Counted from the first letter of the stretch, positions 30,718 to 43,395 are shown. The stretch: DNA of 64,000 nt from Paragorgia papillata (GCA_035771165.1 JAWNZC010000296.1:62001-126000), one strand, 5' to 3'. The notes: generated from the sequence alone by a model not told the origin. Numbers and translations are program-made.

Positions 30718-31239
30718 CAGGCTCGGACTGGGCCCAATTTAGGGGCCTCGCCATTTCAGCTGTGAGGGGGCCCAGGCCTAGGGGGGACAATTCGAGAAGC
30801 CTCTAGGGGAGTCCAGGCATGCTCCCCCGGAAAATTTTGAAATCTAGAGTCTGTGAAATGGCATTTCCTGTGTTTTGGGGGAAGATTTTATAGAATTCCG
30901 GAGATTATAAAACGTCATATAATTTATAAAACACACAATTTACACAAAATACAACAGATTTCAGGGCTTTTCAACATTTAGAACATTTCAGAACATTATA
31001 AGAAGCTGTTCCATTTCCGAGGACTTTGACGGAAGTTTTCGATACACTGCCTCGTTATCAACCGCCTTCAGTAAATCAACTTCTATAGAACAAATCATTA
31101 CGGCTTCCAAAGCGTTACTGTTCACTAATTTCACAAATGCGGAATTAAGTAATTGCTTCAATGCTTCCAATTTGATATTTTATGGGTGTGTCTGGTCAGG
31201 GGCCCATGGCACAATGGCACATAGGCCAGTCCGAGCCTG
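30718..31239 (+). mobile_element. hAT-like miniature element with shared core (copy 3)
   Basis: Ends CAGGCTCGGACTGG and CCAGTCCGAGCCTG, with flanks TCTCGATC and TCTTGATC (7 of 8 identical). The interior at 30780-30900 has CATGCTCCCCCGGAAAATTT and GAAATGGCATTTCCTGTGTT, the shared core. A minus frame inside has no recognisable product. Confidence 0.8.
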
Positions 31240-31424
31240 TCTTGATCTAAAGTATTGTATCACATACTGATCTGCGGCTTTTCGCTTTCGTTCTAACAAA
31301 TACAGCTTCTGAACAAATACTGTGGAACTGTCAGCCATTTTGATAACATGCAGGTTATACCAGTGAACTCTATAGGAAGACTGGAACGCTAACTCCATAA
31401 ACAGGCCCTATGATTGGATGAAGC

Positions 31425-31575
31425 CAAAAATCTTTAAATGTTTTAAAGATTTTTGCTAAAAGGGAAATATTTAAAAAAATAGAAAAACAACTGCCATTTT
31501 GTTTGCCGAACGTTACAAAATGGTAGTTGTTTTTATAGTTTTTAATTATTTCCCTTTTAGCTAAAGTCTTGAAGT
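31425..31575. repeat. Fold-back element 150 bp
   Basis: GCTAAAAGGGAAATATTTAA and TTAATTATTTCCCTTTTAGC arms, with AACAACTGCCATTTTG inverted in the centre. Confidence 0.6.
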
Positions 31576-31579
31576 TTCT

Positions 31580-32878
31580 ATACCAAATAGCATTTTTCAA
31601 TAGCTTCAGTTTCATATACAGCCCAACGTTCGGCGTTAAGTATTTCAGCTCAAAACTCAGAAAAACTACAAGTTTCTTAGTGTTATTTCCAAACGAAAAA
31701 GTTTAACATAACGAGGAAACTTATGCTATACATCAAATTGAAGGCAATGCTATTTCTAAAAACATACGTACACAATGTATTCCAACTATTCGTTGTTTTG
31801 GAGTAATTTTTTATCGTCTCAAACAAAATATATGGCAGGATGAAAATTAAGTAACTTGAAGCACGGGAGCTACCTGCAAAGAGACTGCCACTGGCTTCAA
31901 AATCCCCCCCCCCCCCCAAAGTTATCGTTCCAGTCTTCTTATAGTTCAATGGGTTATACTCGCCCCAGTCTCATTCATCGATCACTCGGGATTTTTCAAG
32001 GTTTTCATGATTGCCTGAGATGGGTTTCCGTCTTAAATTTATACCTGACAGTAATCCGTCAGACGGATTCTGGTCTTAAACGAGTTTCCGTCTTGTAATA
32101 TGAATTCGCCAAATAGTGGAACTATTTATTAGTTTAGGAAAGCGACAACTCGAGTTGAATCGCAGCTGCGCTACGGGTATTAAAACGTTGCCCACAAACT
32201 AACAAGATGTCCCTAGGGCGACACATCGTGTCCTCTTGGTCTTACGAACAGACCATACTGGAAAGTTCGTTTTCCATACGCCATAGATTTTACGCCAGCA
32301 ATTTTGTGTCCAAAATACTGCACCACCGTGGCGCGCTCAAGAGGTGTAATACGCCGTTACCGCAATACCTCCTAAAATACCTTACTGACAAGCTAAAAAT
32401 TAGTAAATACGCCACGCTACCTGAAATAGTGAAATTTGTTGACTTTACGCCACGCCAAAGCAAGTTCGCTAAATTTTATCAAAGATTTTGGCGTAAGCTC
32501 TGTTGCGGCCATGCCAAAGATAGTTGGCGCAACATACAAACTTTCCAGTAGGGCGAACAGACGGCGATGAAATCGACTGTAATCGAGATGATTTCGTTGA
32601 TTCGGTCGTATACAATAGGCCGAGAAAAAACATGTGAGCTTACCTCGCACTGAACAGATCGAAAGATTCCCCACTCGAAGGCCCCTCAGCTATATCACAG
32701 CACTTGATTACAATAGGGTGAGAAAACGAGACTTGATCACAGAACGTTTGAACATCAATCGTTCTCGATATCCAACCGACGCTATAGTCGCTGAAATTGG
32801 GCAAGATAATTTATTCAAACCACGTGATTGCCCGGAAATTTACACGGAAATGACGCCGTAAAAATGACGGTGGTTATC
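31580..32878. other. Intergenic, no supported gene
   Basis: One plus frame at 32207-32551 (114 codons, MSLGRHIVSSWSYEQTILES...) and one minus frame at 31683-31949 show no recognisable family. The 32207 frame has normal composition and could be a transposon relic; I could not assign it. Confidence 0.35.
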
Positions 32879-32880
32879 TA

Positions 32881-33277
32881 CTATTGTTCCCAGTAGACCG
32901 CGAGAACACCCTGTTTTCAAATAGCCACCGGAAGAAGGCAGTTGGTTAGTTTGAAGCTTTCAGAAAACCGTCACGTGATCACACTGTTGTGTAGCGGCTC
33001 AACAGTCAAGGACAGTCAAAATGAGTCGCTTCAAGTATTTAAGCGAAGAACAACTCCGATTGCAGTATCTGGATGACGAAGATACTTTTGTTCGTCTTTT
33101 GGAAGACGCATGAGCTTTCGTTGAGATGTTTCGATATTCTGTTCGTGTCGAGACGGTTGAGAGTAAACGAATAACAATCAAGGTGCGACCACTTCATCTC
33201 AAATTTCAAGCAATCGAAAATCGTATCACGTGATCAATTTAAAAAATGGTTGTTTCGCGGTTTACTGGGAACAATAG
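32881..33277. mobile_element. TA-flanked TIR element
   Basis: CTATTGTTCCCAGTAGACCG at the left, CGGTTTACTGGGAACAATAG at the right, TA on each side. About 400 bp. TCACGTGATCA occurs near both inner ends. Size and TA flanks suggest a Tc1/mariner-type MITE. Confidence 0.65.
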
Positions 33278-33470
33278 TATACCAGACCCTAGGATTATAT
33301 TTAGCCAAGACTCACGAATGCTTCTTCGTTAATATAAAAATGAAATTAGTTAGAGAAAAAGCCGTGAGTCAACACCGAGAAAAGAAAGCTAAATTTAAAG
33401 TACTGAAAACCGACTGGGCGTCTGTGGTATCTTGGGCCTCGAAGCGCGCGGAAGTATATTCTATATAGGA

Positions 33471-33740
33471 CTTAGGACTATAGTCTTATGGCTTAAGACT
33501 ATAGTCTTAGGACTTAGGACTATATAGTCTTAGGACTATATAGTCTTAGGACTTAGGACTATAGTCTTAGGACTATAAGGACTATAGTCTTAGGACTTAG
33601 GACTATAGTCTTAGGACTATATAGTCTTAGGACTTAGGACTATAGTCTTCGGACTATAGTCTTAGGACTATAAGGACTATAGTCTTAGGACTTAGGACTA
33701 TAGTCTTAGGACTATAAGGACTATAGTCTTAGGACTATGG
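33471..33740. repeat. GGACTATAGTCTTA tandem palindromic array
   Basis: About 18 near-copies of TTAGGACTATAGTCTTAGGA, itself nearly palindromic, with alternate TATATAGTC and ATAAGGACTATAG spacers. Followed by GGCTCGGAGCC-type short repeats to 33830. Confidence 0.9.
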
Positions 33741-34607
33741 GGCTCGGAGCCCAGAGCGGAGGGTTCGGAGTCAAGAGCCGACGGCTCGGAGCCAGGAGGC
33801 AAGGGCTTGGAGCCGCTCGGAGCACTAGACTTGCCCAAGCGCTTAATCCTCTTAATGACCCCTAATGAGTTTCTCTTTTGTCTCTTGCACGTGCACCGAG
33901 GATAAATATGCAAATATCACACTTAGTAACAGAAAGCGTAGCAACGCTTTCAAAGTAATAAATCGCTTTGCCTTTAGTTTATATTTCGACACTTAAAATC
34001 GTTCTTACGGCTTTTCGAAGTGATTCTTCATTCTATCTTTCTACGATTTCCTCGCTTATAAACGAGGGTTTAGTTAACAAGGATTCTAGGATGACTTACT
34101 CTGTTCAGGTTCTAATATAATATACATAGTTTATTCAAGTAATATTCGAGCTAAGTTATCTCAGCCGATTCAGACATTTAGACTGTTCAAAACTCTCTCT
34201 ATTCCTCCAGACAAGGTTTCAGATAAAAGATATTAAGTGTCTCTATCAATTTCTGTTTGTTCCTTGTAAAGATCGTCTATTTTGTTAAAGTTTACTGTAC
34301 GCATGCTCTGTACGTCTACGTGTCCCACAACTGTCGACTGTCAGTAGGGTAAAGTGTATAAATGAAAAGGTAATTACTGTTACTTGTAAGCAAGTCAAAC
34401 GCCTTTTGATAATGGCGAACTTCGGAAATCAGTCGGAGAGCTATCGGATATGAGTAACAGCTAGGGTTTAGGGGGTTTCCGGAACACTATAGAGTTAGGC
34501 GTTAATGACGTAACGCGCCGCTATAAAATGAATACTAATGAGATTAGGGTTAGAGGGCCGTTTGCATACTAATTACTTCCGTGTCTATAGTGGGGTCTAT
34601 TACTACT

Positions 34608-35154
34608 CAGGTTATCACAATTGTGACTCAATGATATCAGTTTTATCTGCACTTTTCTTATACCCGTCTCTTGTTTACTGCGTTATGATATTTTCGTCGA
34701 TTTTGTCAATACAGTTGCTTTTGCAAGACCAAGTTTCTTTCTATTATACTGTGGTTGGGATCAGAGATTTGATGTTTGTTGTCAAAGTAACGACTTTTCG
34801 AAAGTAACGGCTACCCGAAAGTAATGGCTACCCGAAAGTAAACGGCTACCCGAAAGTAATCATGGCTATACACCCGGCGAAAGTAATGGCTTTCCGAAAA
34901 TAACGGCTTCCCGAAAGTAATGGCTACCCGAAAGTTATGCATGGCTATCCGAAAGTAACGGCTAGACTGACAAGTCACTATGACAACAAACATCAAATCT
35001 CTGATCCCAACCACAGTATAATAGAAAGAAACTTGGTCTTGCAAAAGCAACCGCATTGACAAAATCGACGAAAATATCATAACGCAGTAAACAAGAGACG
35101 GGTATAATAAAAGTGATAAAACTGATATCATTGAGTCACAATTGTGATAACCTG
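34608..35154. repeat. Large fold-back with arms of about 180 bp
   Basis: 34608-34787 and 34975-35154 are near-identical inverted copies, starting CAGGTTATCACAATTGTGAC. The loop at 34790-34970 contains about eight copies of CGAAAGTAATGGCTACC. The few differences between arms include a short indel and isolated substitutions, suggesting recent origin or gene conversion. Confidence 0.85.
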
Positions 35155-35328
35155 TTTATCACAAACTTGTGTTTTTGAAAGGACAGCGGGTGATAAAAAC
35201 GACGATATATCGAAAGATATATGAAGTGTGTGTAAGTCCACTTAAAAGAAACGAGGTAGCAAACAGTAAAATAAGCTTTATTATCCGATCTCATCAGAAG
35301 TGGCTGGAGTTTGGTTCGATCCGAGGCC

Positions 35329-35781
35329 CTGTTTACATGAAGCGGATTGAGACAGTCCAATCGGTTCGAAACTGAAACGCGAGTGATCTGAAGTCAATCT
35401 GGGCACATGTTTATAGGGAGAATCCGATCTGCTTGGAACATTGTTTTCGGTTTTGGAACACTATTTTCTGTGCTTCCTTCAACTGTTTGCCATTTAGCAC
35501 TAACTTCACTCGTGTATATATATAAAGTCATTTTCAAGTCAAACCGTGCTTAGATGAATCAGATTGGAACCATTCAAGTCGATCCTTACTTGAATCTCAA
35601 GTCAATCCACTCCACTGCGACTGCGTGGATTGACATTCGTTTCGACCGCACTGCGACTGCGTGGATTGACATTCGTTTCGACCAGATCGAAAACTCTCAA
35701 TCTTCTTCATGTAAACACAACAAGGAGAAACAACATGCAAGTTTGACTTGAAGTCTGAACACTCAATCCGTTTCATGTACT
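35329..35781. repeat. Possible TIR element, CCCTGTTTACATGAAGCGGATT
   Basis: GTTTACATGAAGCGGATTGA at the left and TCAATCCGTTTCATGTAC at the right. A 34-bp direct duplication containing ACTGCGACTGCGTGGATTGA lies inside at 35615-35680. Termini resemble the CCTGTTCACATGA ends of family H1. Confidence 0.45.
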
Positions 35782-36033
35782 CTGTCTCTCATAAATCACT
35801 ATTTCGTTGCTAAAAATCTCGGCAGTTCACAACCTTTTCACTTTGATCTATTCAAAACACTACCTAGGCAGCACTTTACTAGATATTAGCATTTCGTGCA
35901 GAATAATTGGGAATATATTACGTACTTCGAATTATAAATTAATTGAACGCCGAGCTACACACAAAGAAATAATCTCGTAATTAATAAACCGAGTTAAGCT
36001 ATAATTAATAGTTAATATTGGGCATTTCACTCG

Positions 36034-36207
36034 ATTACACAGCATGTTCTAAGATGTAGAATATATACATTTTAAGACCAAACCGGGACCAGTTGCGAAA
36101 AATGCAACTACACAGGCCTTCCAGCAGGAATTGAACCCACGACCTTGCGATTCTAGTGCAATGCTCTGACCACTGAGCCACGGAGGGCGTTGCCGAGAGC
36201 TTGATCG
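36034..36207 (-). mobile_element. tRNA-derived SINE, copy 1
   Basis: The minus strand has a tRNA-like head with A-box-like TGGCTCAGTGG and B-box GGTTCAATTCC, followed by the tail GCAACTGGTCCCGGTTTGGT and TTAAAATGTATA. Not a functional tRNA: the acceptor stem does not pair and the body runs into a non-tRNA tail. Confidence 0.75.
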
Positions 36208-36265
36208 AGAGTTCTGTATATATAAGGTGGTAATGCCAGGAGAGAAGAATTGGGTATATTATAAG

Positions 36266-36480
36266 TAATATTGGGCATTTCACTCGATTACATAGCATGT
36301 TCTAAGGATTTTGGGTGAAGGAAAATTCGAGTGTAGAATATATACATTTTAAGACCAAACCGGGACCAGTTGCGAAAAATGCAACTACACATGCCTTCCG
36401 GCAGGAATTGAACCCACGACCTTGCGATTCTAGTGCAATGCTCTGACCACTGAGCCGCGGAGGGCGTTGCCGAGAGCTAC
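36266..36480 (-). mobile_element. tRNA-derived SINE, copy 2
   Basis: Same element and orientation as 36034-36207, including the adjoining TTGGGCATTTCACTCGATTA, with a 28-bp insertion after AGCATGTTCTAAG. The two copies lie in direct tandem about 245 bp apart, so a local duplication is likely. Confidence 0.75.
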
Positions 36481-36989
36481 AGAGTGGCTCACGCGATTGA
36501 TTAGGATCTTACTGTGGTTAACTAGTAAAACTCGCATAACCTAAATTTACAAAGAAGAATTGGTTTAGTTTAGACTAATAAGAGACTGTTCATAGCGTCG
36601 TTGTTCCAAGCTACGCACTGAGGCCATATTCAAAACTGTTTCGTAATTGATAGTGTTGTTACCCATATTAAGAAGCGATTTAAGGGCATAATGGTTGGCA
36701 TGCAGCTTCCAATTTCTTACTTAAACATTTTCCAATAGCAAGAAAAACAGGACAGCAATATTCGAAATGGGGTAGGATGTTAGCCTAATACAGCCTTATA
36801 GAGTTTTATACACTTGGTATATATAATAATGGTCAATGGTATTATTTTCTGAAGCTGCTACAGGCTTGCTGTTGCAAACATTGTAGGAACTAGCTTGTTA
36901 TACAAACAATTTATGCATAAAGTAATTTTATTTTTTGATTGTAACATATGACAGTATTCAGATACTGATAACCCAATGACCCTCGCCCC

Positions 36990-37215
36990 TTGATGGAACT
37001 AGTTAGTAGAATTAACTGGGGAAACTATGGTGTTGATTTTGCTGAGGGAGGAAAACCGGAGAGCCCGGCCGTGAAAAACCCTGGAGGCACAGGAGGGAAC
37101 CAACAACTCTACTCAGATAAAGCTAAGGTGGTCACCCATCCGAGTATTAACCCCAGCGGTGAGAGGCAGCGCGCTAACAGCTGGTGCCACCCATGTCTAC
37201 CTACACTCGAAATCT
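36990..37215 (-). mobile_element. 5S-type SINE, diverged copy
   Basis: Shares AGGGAGGAAAACCGGAGA, GTCACCCATCC-AGTATTAACCCC and GTGAGAGGCAGCGCGCTAAC with 19627-19927, with part of the 5S block deleted. Confidence 0.7.
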
Positions 37216-37800
37216 TCGTTCACCAATAGTCCCTAGAAAAAAATCATCTATATATGGAGACATATAAACAGAGACTTATACCTTTGAGTAAACTGGAAGA
37301 TGGTTCGAACTGAACTTGTATACTTCTTGTGTTGAGTTCTTCTGCGGATATATAGTATTTCTTCCTGTTGCTTAGCTTTATATATAGCCTATGGGGGAAA
37401 TCAAAGTCTATAGATTATAGTCTTTCGTATTTGGCCCTAACGGAAAACAAAGTTAATATTGGTCTGATTTTTCAAGTAGCTTATGCATGTAATTACGTTT
37501 CGAGTGACTTTTTTAAGATATAGGAGTCGGTGCAAATGACATCTTCAAAATGTCAGTCTAATTCCTGCTTTAATTAAGGGAATGAATGAGACAATACAAA
37601 GAGCCTTGGGTTTGAAATAATTTTTCTTATCAGACGTAGACCCAATTATTGCCAATCAATAGTGTTTATATATTTCTATTAAAATATAATATATATATAT
37701 ATATATATGTATATGAATATATATTTGATAAAAGGGCTTGCCCCGAAACGCTGATGAATTAAAGTTTTTAATATCTGATGTGATATATATATATATATAA

Positions 37801-37862
37801 TTAACAAATAGATTCCATTTTGCCGTTGTCTGTTCCGTTATAGATGCACAGATGACGTCACA
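37801..37862. repeat. Single arm of fold-back family F1
   Basis: AACAAATAGATTCCATTTTG and TTATAGATGCACAGATGACGTCACA match the arms of the element at 3841-4029. The second arm is missing. An AT-dinucleotide run lies on its left. Confidence 0.7.
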
Positions 37863-37876
37863 CACACACCCTTTCT

Positions 37877-38252
37877 CGTCTTTTGTGTGTTATGTTCACA
37901 GACATAGTTATTGGGCAGTAATGTCGCTGGCAAGTATCTTGATATTATTATATACGCTTACAATCGCACACGCAACCTCGTACCCAGGGTTGTCGCACAC
38001 GCCGTTCATAGTGAACTTGCAGGTGACACTTTCGATTCTAGGTAAACATGAAGCTGTGTAATAAGGCGAATTAGTCATTAGAGACTTGACATATTGAAGG
38101 TTGTACATGTGTGGAAATAATACTTTCTTTCTTTGCTTTCCTGATGTCTGATCACTCGTCTCGGATGTGTTCTGTGTGTTCACAGACATAGTTATTGGTC
38201 AGTGTCGCTGGCAAGTATCTTGATATTATATACACTTACAATCGCACACGCC
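37877..38252 (+). repeat. Direct repeat pair about 85 bp
   Basis: GTGTGTTATGTTCACAGACA through CTTACAATCGCACACGC at 37883-37975 recurs at 38170-38250 with small changes. The second copy is cut by the hAT-like element inserted at 38258. Confidence 0.7.
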
Positions 38253-38257
38253 GTTTA

Positions 38258-38626
38258 CCAGACTGTAAAGTTTTTTTTCTGCGCGGGGAACGTTAAATAA
38301 TAATACAATTTCTGCGCGGGCGGCGGGGTATATATACGCACGGGTCGTCAGGCACGTCCATCTAAGGGGCCCCAGGAGCATGTGCCCCGTAATTTTTTGA
38401 ATTCTATTGTCTTACTTGGAGATGGGATTTCCGGCATTCTGAGAGCATTTTGAGTGAAATCCAGACTAAACTATGTGTATTAACAGCATATCTTGTCAAA
38501 ATTGTTAATTTCTCAGTATAAATCGCGGATTGAGTAACCGCACTAAATTTTGCGCGGGCGGATTTTAATCACGAACAAATTGCGCGGGGAACGCGTTCCC
38601 CGCGCGGACCAAATATTACAGTCTGG
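38258..38626 (+). mobile_element. hAT-like miniature element with shared core (copy 4)
   Basis: Ends CCAGACTGTAA and TTACAGTCTGG with a perfect 8-bp duplication GCCGTTTA (38250-38257, 38627-38634). TGCGCGGGGAACG repeats occur near both ends. The interior at 38366-38462 carries the shared core (GTGCCCCGTAATTTTTTGAA, GGGATTTCCGGCATTCTGAG). Confidence 0.85.
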
Positions 38627-38960
38627 GCCGTTTATAGTTGTGTTGATATTTAATACCTGTGTACATGTGTGGAAATACGTTAATAAATACAGGCAATCGT
38701 GTTTTGTTATTGCAAATTGTGTTTTCTATCGGAGAATTGGATTGTGTTTTGACTTTTGTCTGTGACCAATGTGTTTAATAGACTTTAGATCTTAGCACTG
38801 CATGTGACAACCTGCGCATGTATATGATTGCAAAACACCTTCACCTACTATATATAACACTGTGATTTTGCAGTAGCCCGAGTGAACGCCTGACCAAGGT
38901 GTCTTATCTTGTATATATAGTGGATCGCGTTACACCAGCATCATTCCTGATGATGACTTC

Positions 38961-38990
38961 CTGATGATGACTGCAAGTTAGTCGAAACGT
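38961..38990 (+). ncRNA. Hammerhead-like motif
   Basis: CTGATGA (38961-38967), a GACT/AGTC stem with a 7-nt loop, then GAAA and CGTT. This is the conserved core order of hammerhead ribozymes found in Penelope-like elements. An unpaired U between core and stem and no clear stem I or III make activity uncertain. A second CTGATGATGACTTC lies just upstream. Confidence 0.4.
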
Positions 38991-39685
38991 TGAATAAAAA
39001 TGTTAACCCTTTTTGGAGTGTCCATTGTTAAGTTTTGTATTTTGCTATTCGCTTTCTTCGTCAATAGATTAAAATAATCATTAAAATTCTTGGGATTAAC
39101 ACAAACACTAGGCACATTAATGTTCACAACGACGTGTCTTTATAAGTGTAATGCTTTTATAAGTGGCCGCGTATGTAGAAAGAGAAAAGAAAATCAACAA
39201 CTTCATACTCTTTCTCTCTATAACGTCTACTCAATATAGTTCTACTTCCCTTTTTGAGAAGCGAACTAGATTAATGTTTACAACATCTATTTACAAGTGT
39301 CATGCACTTATCAATGAGTGCATGTCGCGGCAAGAGAAAACCCAATCGTCAATATAACGCCTAATTAATGAAGGCAAATTTCCCTTTTTGAGAGGCAAGA
39401 TCAATGTTCATAACAACATCTACTTGAATACATGTTTTATATCGCATTTATCATTTATCAATATATATATATATAGTATATATATATACACAGAAATCAC
39501 ACTAAATCTTTCAAAAACAAAAAATATTCAAACGAACCGAACTTTCGAAACACGTCTGGGATTACGAACACGCATCACTGATTTTGGCGGGCAGAGCCTC
39601 GCAAAAACGACCGGGAGACTATGGGATCGAGATTTGGATCTGAACAGTGTGACCTGTATGATGAACTGGACTGCAGTTGCCCCAT

Positions 39686-39920
39686 AGAGATCATATAAAT
39701 ACTAGAGGGGGCATTGGCGGTAACCACATGGCAGCCGCCATTACCTATGATATTTCAGTCAATTTGGTGGCAACTGTACTAGACCCAGTCCTTTGCCAAC
39801 CAACGCGCCCAATGTTTGCCTCCAAAAAAATCCAAGATGGCGGCGTTCAATTGACAATTGGTTACCCGCGGTTGGCTGAAATTAAGATAGGATGCCCCCT
39901 CTAGTATTTATATGATCTCT
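39686..39920. mobile_element. TIR element 235 bp
   Basis: AGAGATCATATAAATACTAG at the left with its exact complement at the right (TIR about 28 bp, continuing AGGGGGCAT). The interior includes AAGATGGCGGC and GGCAGCCGCCATTA. No clear target duplication. Confidence 0.75.
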
Positions 39921-40026
39921 GAGTTGCCCAGTATTTGGACTGTGGGCGCGGCTGAGCCCACAGTCAAGTAAAGTCAGAATAAGGTCAGCGGTTGCTACCG
40001 TGAGAGAAAGTCATGTCATTTTTGGA

Positions 40027-40311
40027 CATTGAGCTGGATATATATATATATATATATATAACTGGATTGATACCTTTGTGGCGGACAATGTGCGGGCATG
40101 TAGGCCTGATGTACGTATAGTTCCAGTCTTCTACGCGGTCTGGTAAAACCTGATCTGGTCCTAGGTACGAGATTGGATCTGGTCAAAAGACCGCGTAGGA
40201 GACTGAAACTATACGTACTTACATGTCCGCCATGTTTGGCTTCAATCTTTGCTCGGTCAATGACCAGCAGATATCACTCCAGACAGTTATATACAGTATA
40301 TAGAGCTCACT
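40027..40311. repeat. Fold-back element, family F3 copy 1
   Basis: TACGTATAGTTCCAGTCTTC-TACGCGGTC and its complement GACCGCGTAGGAGACTGAAA form the core. The outer right end is TATAGAGCTCACT and the outer left end is degraded into an AT run. Matches 53254-53492 in gene B intron 6. Confidence 0.75.
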
Positions 40312-42121
40312 ATTTTTGGACAGGACCCGCACTCGCAGTTAATTATACAGGTCAGTGGTCAGAACTAGGTAAACCCTATATCTCTCTATCATATGGGGTA
40401 AACGGCAAAGCCAATGGCTTCCCGTTGCTGGACAAAAGAATTGCAGGCAGTGCAAGCACAAGAGAAGGTGGACCGTGGACGTAAGGAAAGCTTCAACTGT
40501 ACTAACTAGAAAACAGTCTCGACTCGTTGTATATACGGCATATACAAATACATGAACATCTGCCATATTTGTCGACGGACAGCTACGGTGTAAGACGGCA
40601 GCTGCAACCTTCGACCACGTGACTAACTCCCGCCCAATAAATGAAGCCACAGTTGACACCGAGTCTGGTTGGAACTGTTTGTCGGTAAATTAAACAGTAT
40701 TTTAATTGCAAGTATTAAACCAATATTCATTGAATAATCACCTAAAACCACTTAAGACTTTTAAGCTGCCTTTTCAAGCGCTTCGACAAGCCGGGTGATT
40801 AGCGCGGTAAAAAATACACTGCTATATATTAAAGCAAAGCCTTCATTAGACAAGCCTGTGATTGAAAACCAGACAGTCGATTAACTTTTTTAACTTGGAC
40901 AAAAGGATTTTTCTCCTAGACAACAATGTAACTCGTTTTATATTATTAAGCAGTAAACTTAATAACGTTCCAGCTTCTGTAGGAAAAGAAGGCTCTGCTC
41001 GCAGGGTAACGTTTTGTTCTGGACTTCTGGTCACATTTTATTTTGATGAAGGAGTGAAGGACGTCAGAGAACAGTCATGTTTAATAATTGCGAGCTGGCC
41101 GAGTTGTCTCCAGATGATTAGTGGTTGTCTCTTTTGAACGAAGCTTTTATTGCCATTTTATCGATGTTTTTGAACATTTGCAAGACATTTGCAAGACATT
41201 TCACTGTTTCTCAGGTGTTTACTTGTTTGAATAACTTTGCAAGTGACCGAGTTATAGTTGATCAGTTAAACATGCTTATATTACAAAGGCTTTGTTTACA
41301 ACTGCACACGCCGGCGATCGCGGTAGACCTAGTCACCTAGTACGTAAAAGATGACGAGCTATTTCAAAACAGGTTGGCCCTGGCCTTGCTGCTTTATAGT
41401 CCGACAACTACAAAATGCAAAGTATAATAATAAGCACCGAATAGAGCAAATACCATAAGATATCAATATGTTGAACTGTTCAGTGCATGTCTAGATATCG
41501 CGTGTCGTATTACATTTGGAAACGAATATTTTCTGTCTGTCCGAATTTAATAAATTCTATATCAAAATGATCGCTTGAATCTGCCGAATCCGACACTATA
41601 GGTTTTGTCTACTAAATATATTAGATCTGTTGTTTAATTTTCAGAAAAACGGCCTTGTTTACATTTATACTACATTAGCAAACCTTCGGCGCTTCCTGCA
41701 CCGCTGCAGTTAATGGGGGTTTACATGCCAAAATTTTAGCCTACAGGTTCTTAACAGCTTCTTATATGCGGGTTTTCACTGTATTTCATTTCTGAAGAAA
41801 TTTGTGTTTCTTGGTAGCAGCGCCTTATGATGTACGCAAATGACAACTATATGCATAAGAAGAACGTTGAATTTTAGCATCAATGACCGTCTGCATGCAT
41901 GCGTACGTATACGTCATATTGAGATGGTTGCCAAGAAACCCAAATTTTTCCAGAAATTGAAAATCCATATGTTGAACTTAAGAACTCAATCAAGTTAACT
42001 CGAGAACTATATATACGCCAGATTGTCTTGAAATTTTCGGTGAATATGCTCCTGCCTGACTGACTGCCATTCTCTTTTGTTCATTACTGAAAAGTGCCAA
42101 CGAGTTTTCACTTCAGATACT
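40312..42121. other. Intergenic, nothing recognised
   Basis: Short frames only; no repeats beyond simple AT runs, no exon-like blocks with paired splice signals. Confidence 0.4.
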
Positions 42122-42605
42122 TTAAAGTGCACATGAAACGAAAATTAAGTTTGTCTTATTTGAAAGAACACTTAAAATGATAGAGTAAGATCTTTTGCAG
42201 TTTTTCGTTTCCTTGCTTCGTTGTTGAGATATTTCAGTTTGTTTGAAATGTAAATTAAACAACTTGACGTCACATGTGCATAATGAGTTATCAGAGAAGG
42301 TTATATATCTTTGCTATTATCAAACCAAACTTAATTCGAAGGAAGGTATGTGCGTGTGTTTCTCTCACAACGCCAAACATGTAGAATTTTCAAGTGATTA
42401 TGTTTGATAATAGCAAAGATATATAACGTTCTCTGATAACTCATTATGCACATGTGACGTCAAGTTGTTTAATTTACATTTCAAACAAACTGAAATATCT
42501 CAAGAACGAATCGAGGAAACGAAAAACTGCAGAAGATGTTACTCTATCATTTTAAGTGTTCTTTCAAATAAGACAAACTTAATTTTCGTTTCATGTGCCC
42601 TTTAA
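42122..42605. repeat. TIR/fold-back element, family F4 copy 1
   Basis: Arms of more than 150 bp: TTAAAGTGCACATGAAACGA at the left, complement at the right, running through GAAAGAACACTTAAAATGAT and TTGACGTCACATGTGCATAA. Confidence 0.8.
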
Positions 42606-43270
42606 GGAATTTTAAAACAAAATACCTTGTAACTTGGTGTATCCAGTAATTGTCAAATAAATTTCTAATTACTACATATCGATTAGTGGCGAAAAGAAAC
42701 TGATCTTTCTCTAAATCTTGAATCAACCGCTGTGAGTGTCCGTCTTCAAGAGAATCACTATACGGTTTATGCTTTCATACTTAGCAGGAGGCCATTGTTT
42801 GCTTGTGGTGGCGTTGAAATGTTCGAATAATGCGAGAAATCAAACAGAGCCAATCACAAGCCAGTAGACGACATTATAGTGTGGCGAGGCGGCTTCTAAC
42901 TGTTACATAAATAACATTGTTAGATCCGATTACAGTACTAGTAAGTCCCTTCACTTCACTTCAGAGGAGATCTAATCTATTGAAGAGCTGTAGAGTGTAG
43001 TGCAGAATTTACCCTAAGTATACTTAATAAAGCGGCAAAAATCGTTGGGTTTCAACAAAGGTAAGGTAAGTAATTATAAAATTATAAGGTACAACTATTT
43101 GGCTAATATCAAACAAATTTGCGTCAATTCGCGCTTCGCAAAAAAACCCTTGATTTTGCTCCATGCCTCAACAACCTAAATTGTGGCCGCTCTTTTTTCG
43201 CTACGGTAGTCGAAAGTCAAACAGCTTTCAAATGTAGGTCTTCTTCGGCTTGCGTAGAACTGGAAAATTA

Positions 43271-43395
43271 ACGTTTTAATCCTTTCACGCATGGCTTTCC
43301 GAGATTTCTCCCCTTGACGAGTAAAATCGTCTGGCATTAGACAGTGCAAAAAGATAGTTGTTCGACAACAACGATGCGTATATGAAAGGGTTAAA
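43271..43395. repeat. Copy of the short CCCTTTCA repeat
   Basis: AATCCTTTCACGCATGGCTT at the left, ATATGAAAGGGTTAAA at the right, with GAGTAAAATCGTCTGGCATT inside. Confidence 0.55.

Noticed and set aside
32207..32551. 114-codon plus frame (MSLGRHIVSSW...) as a gene
   Set aside because: Composition is normal but I see no domain, splice partner or promoter; kept only as unassigned sequence.
36034..36480. Functional tRNA genes
   Set aside because: A- and B-box-like sequences are present but the acceptor stem does not pair and the sequence runs on into a non-tRNA SINE tail.
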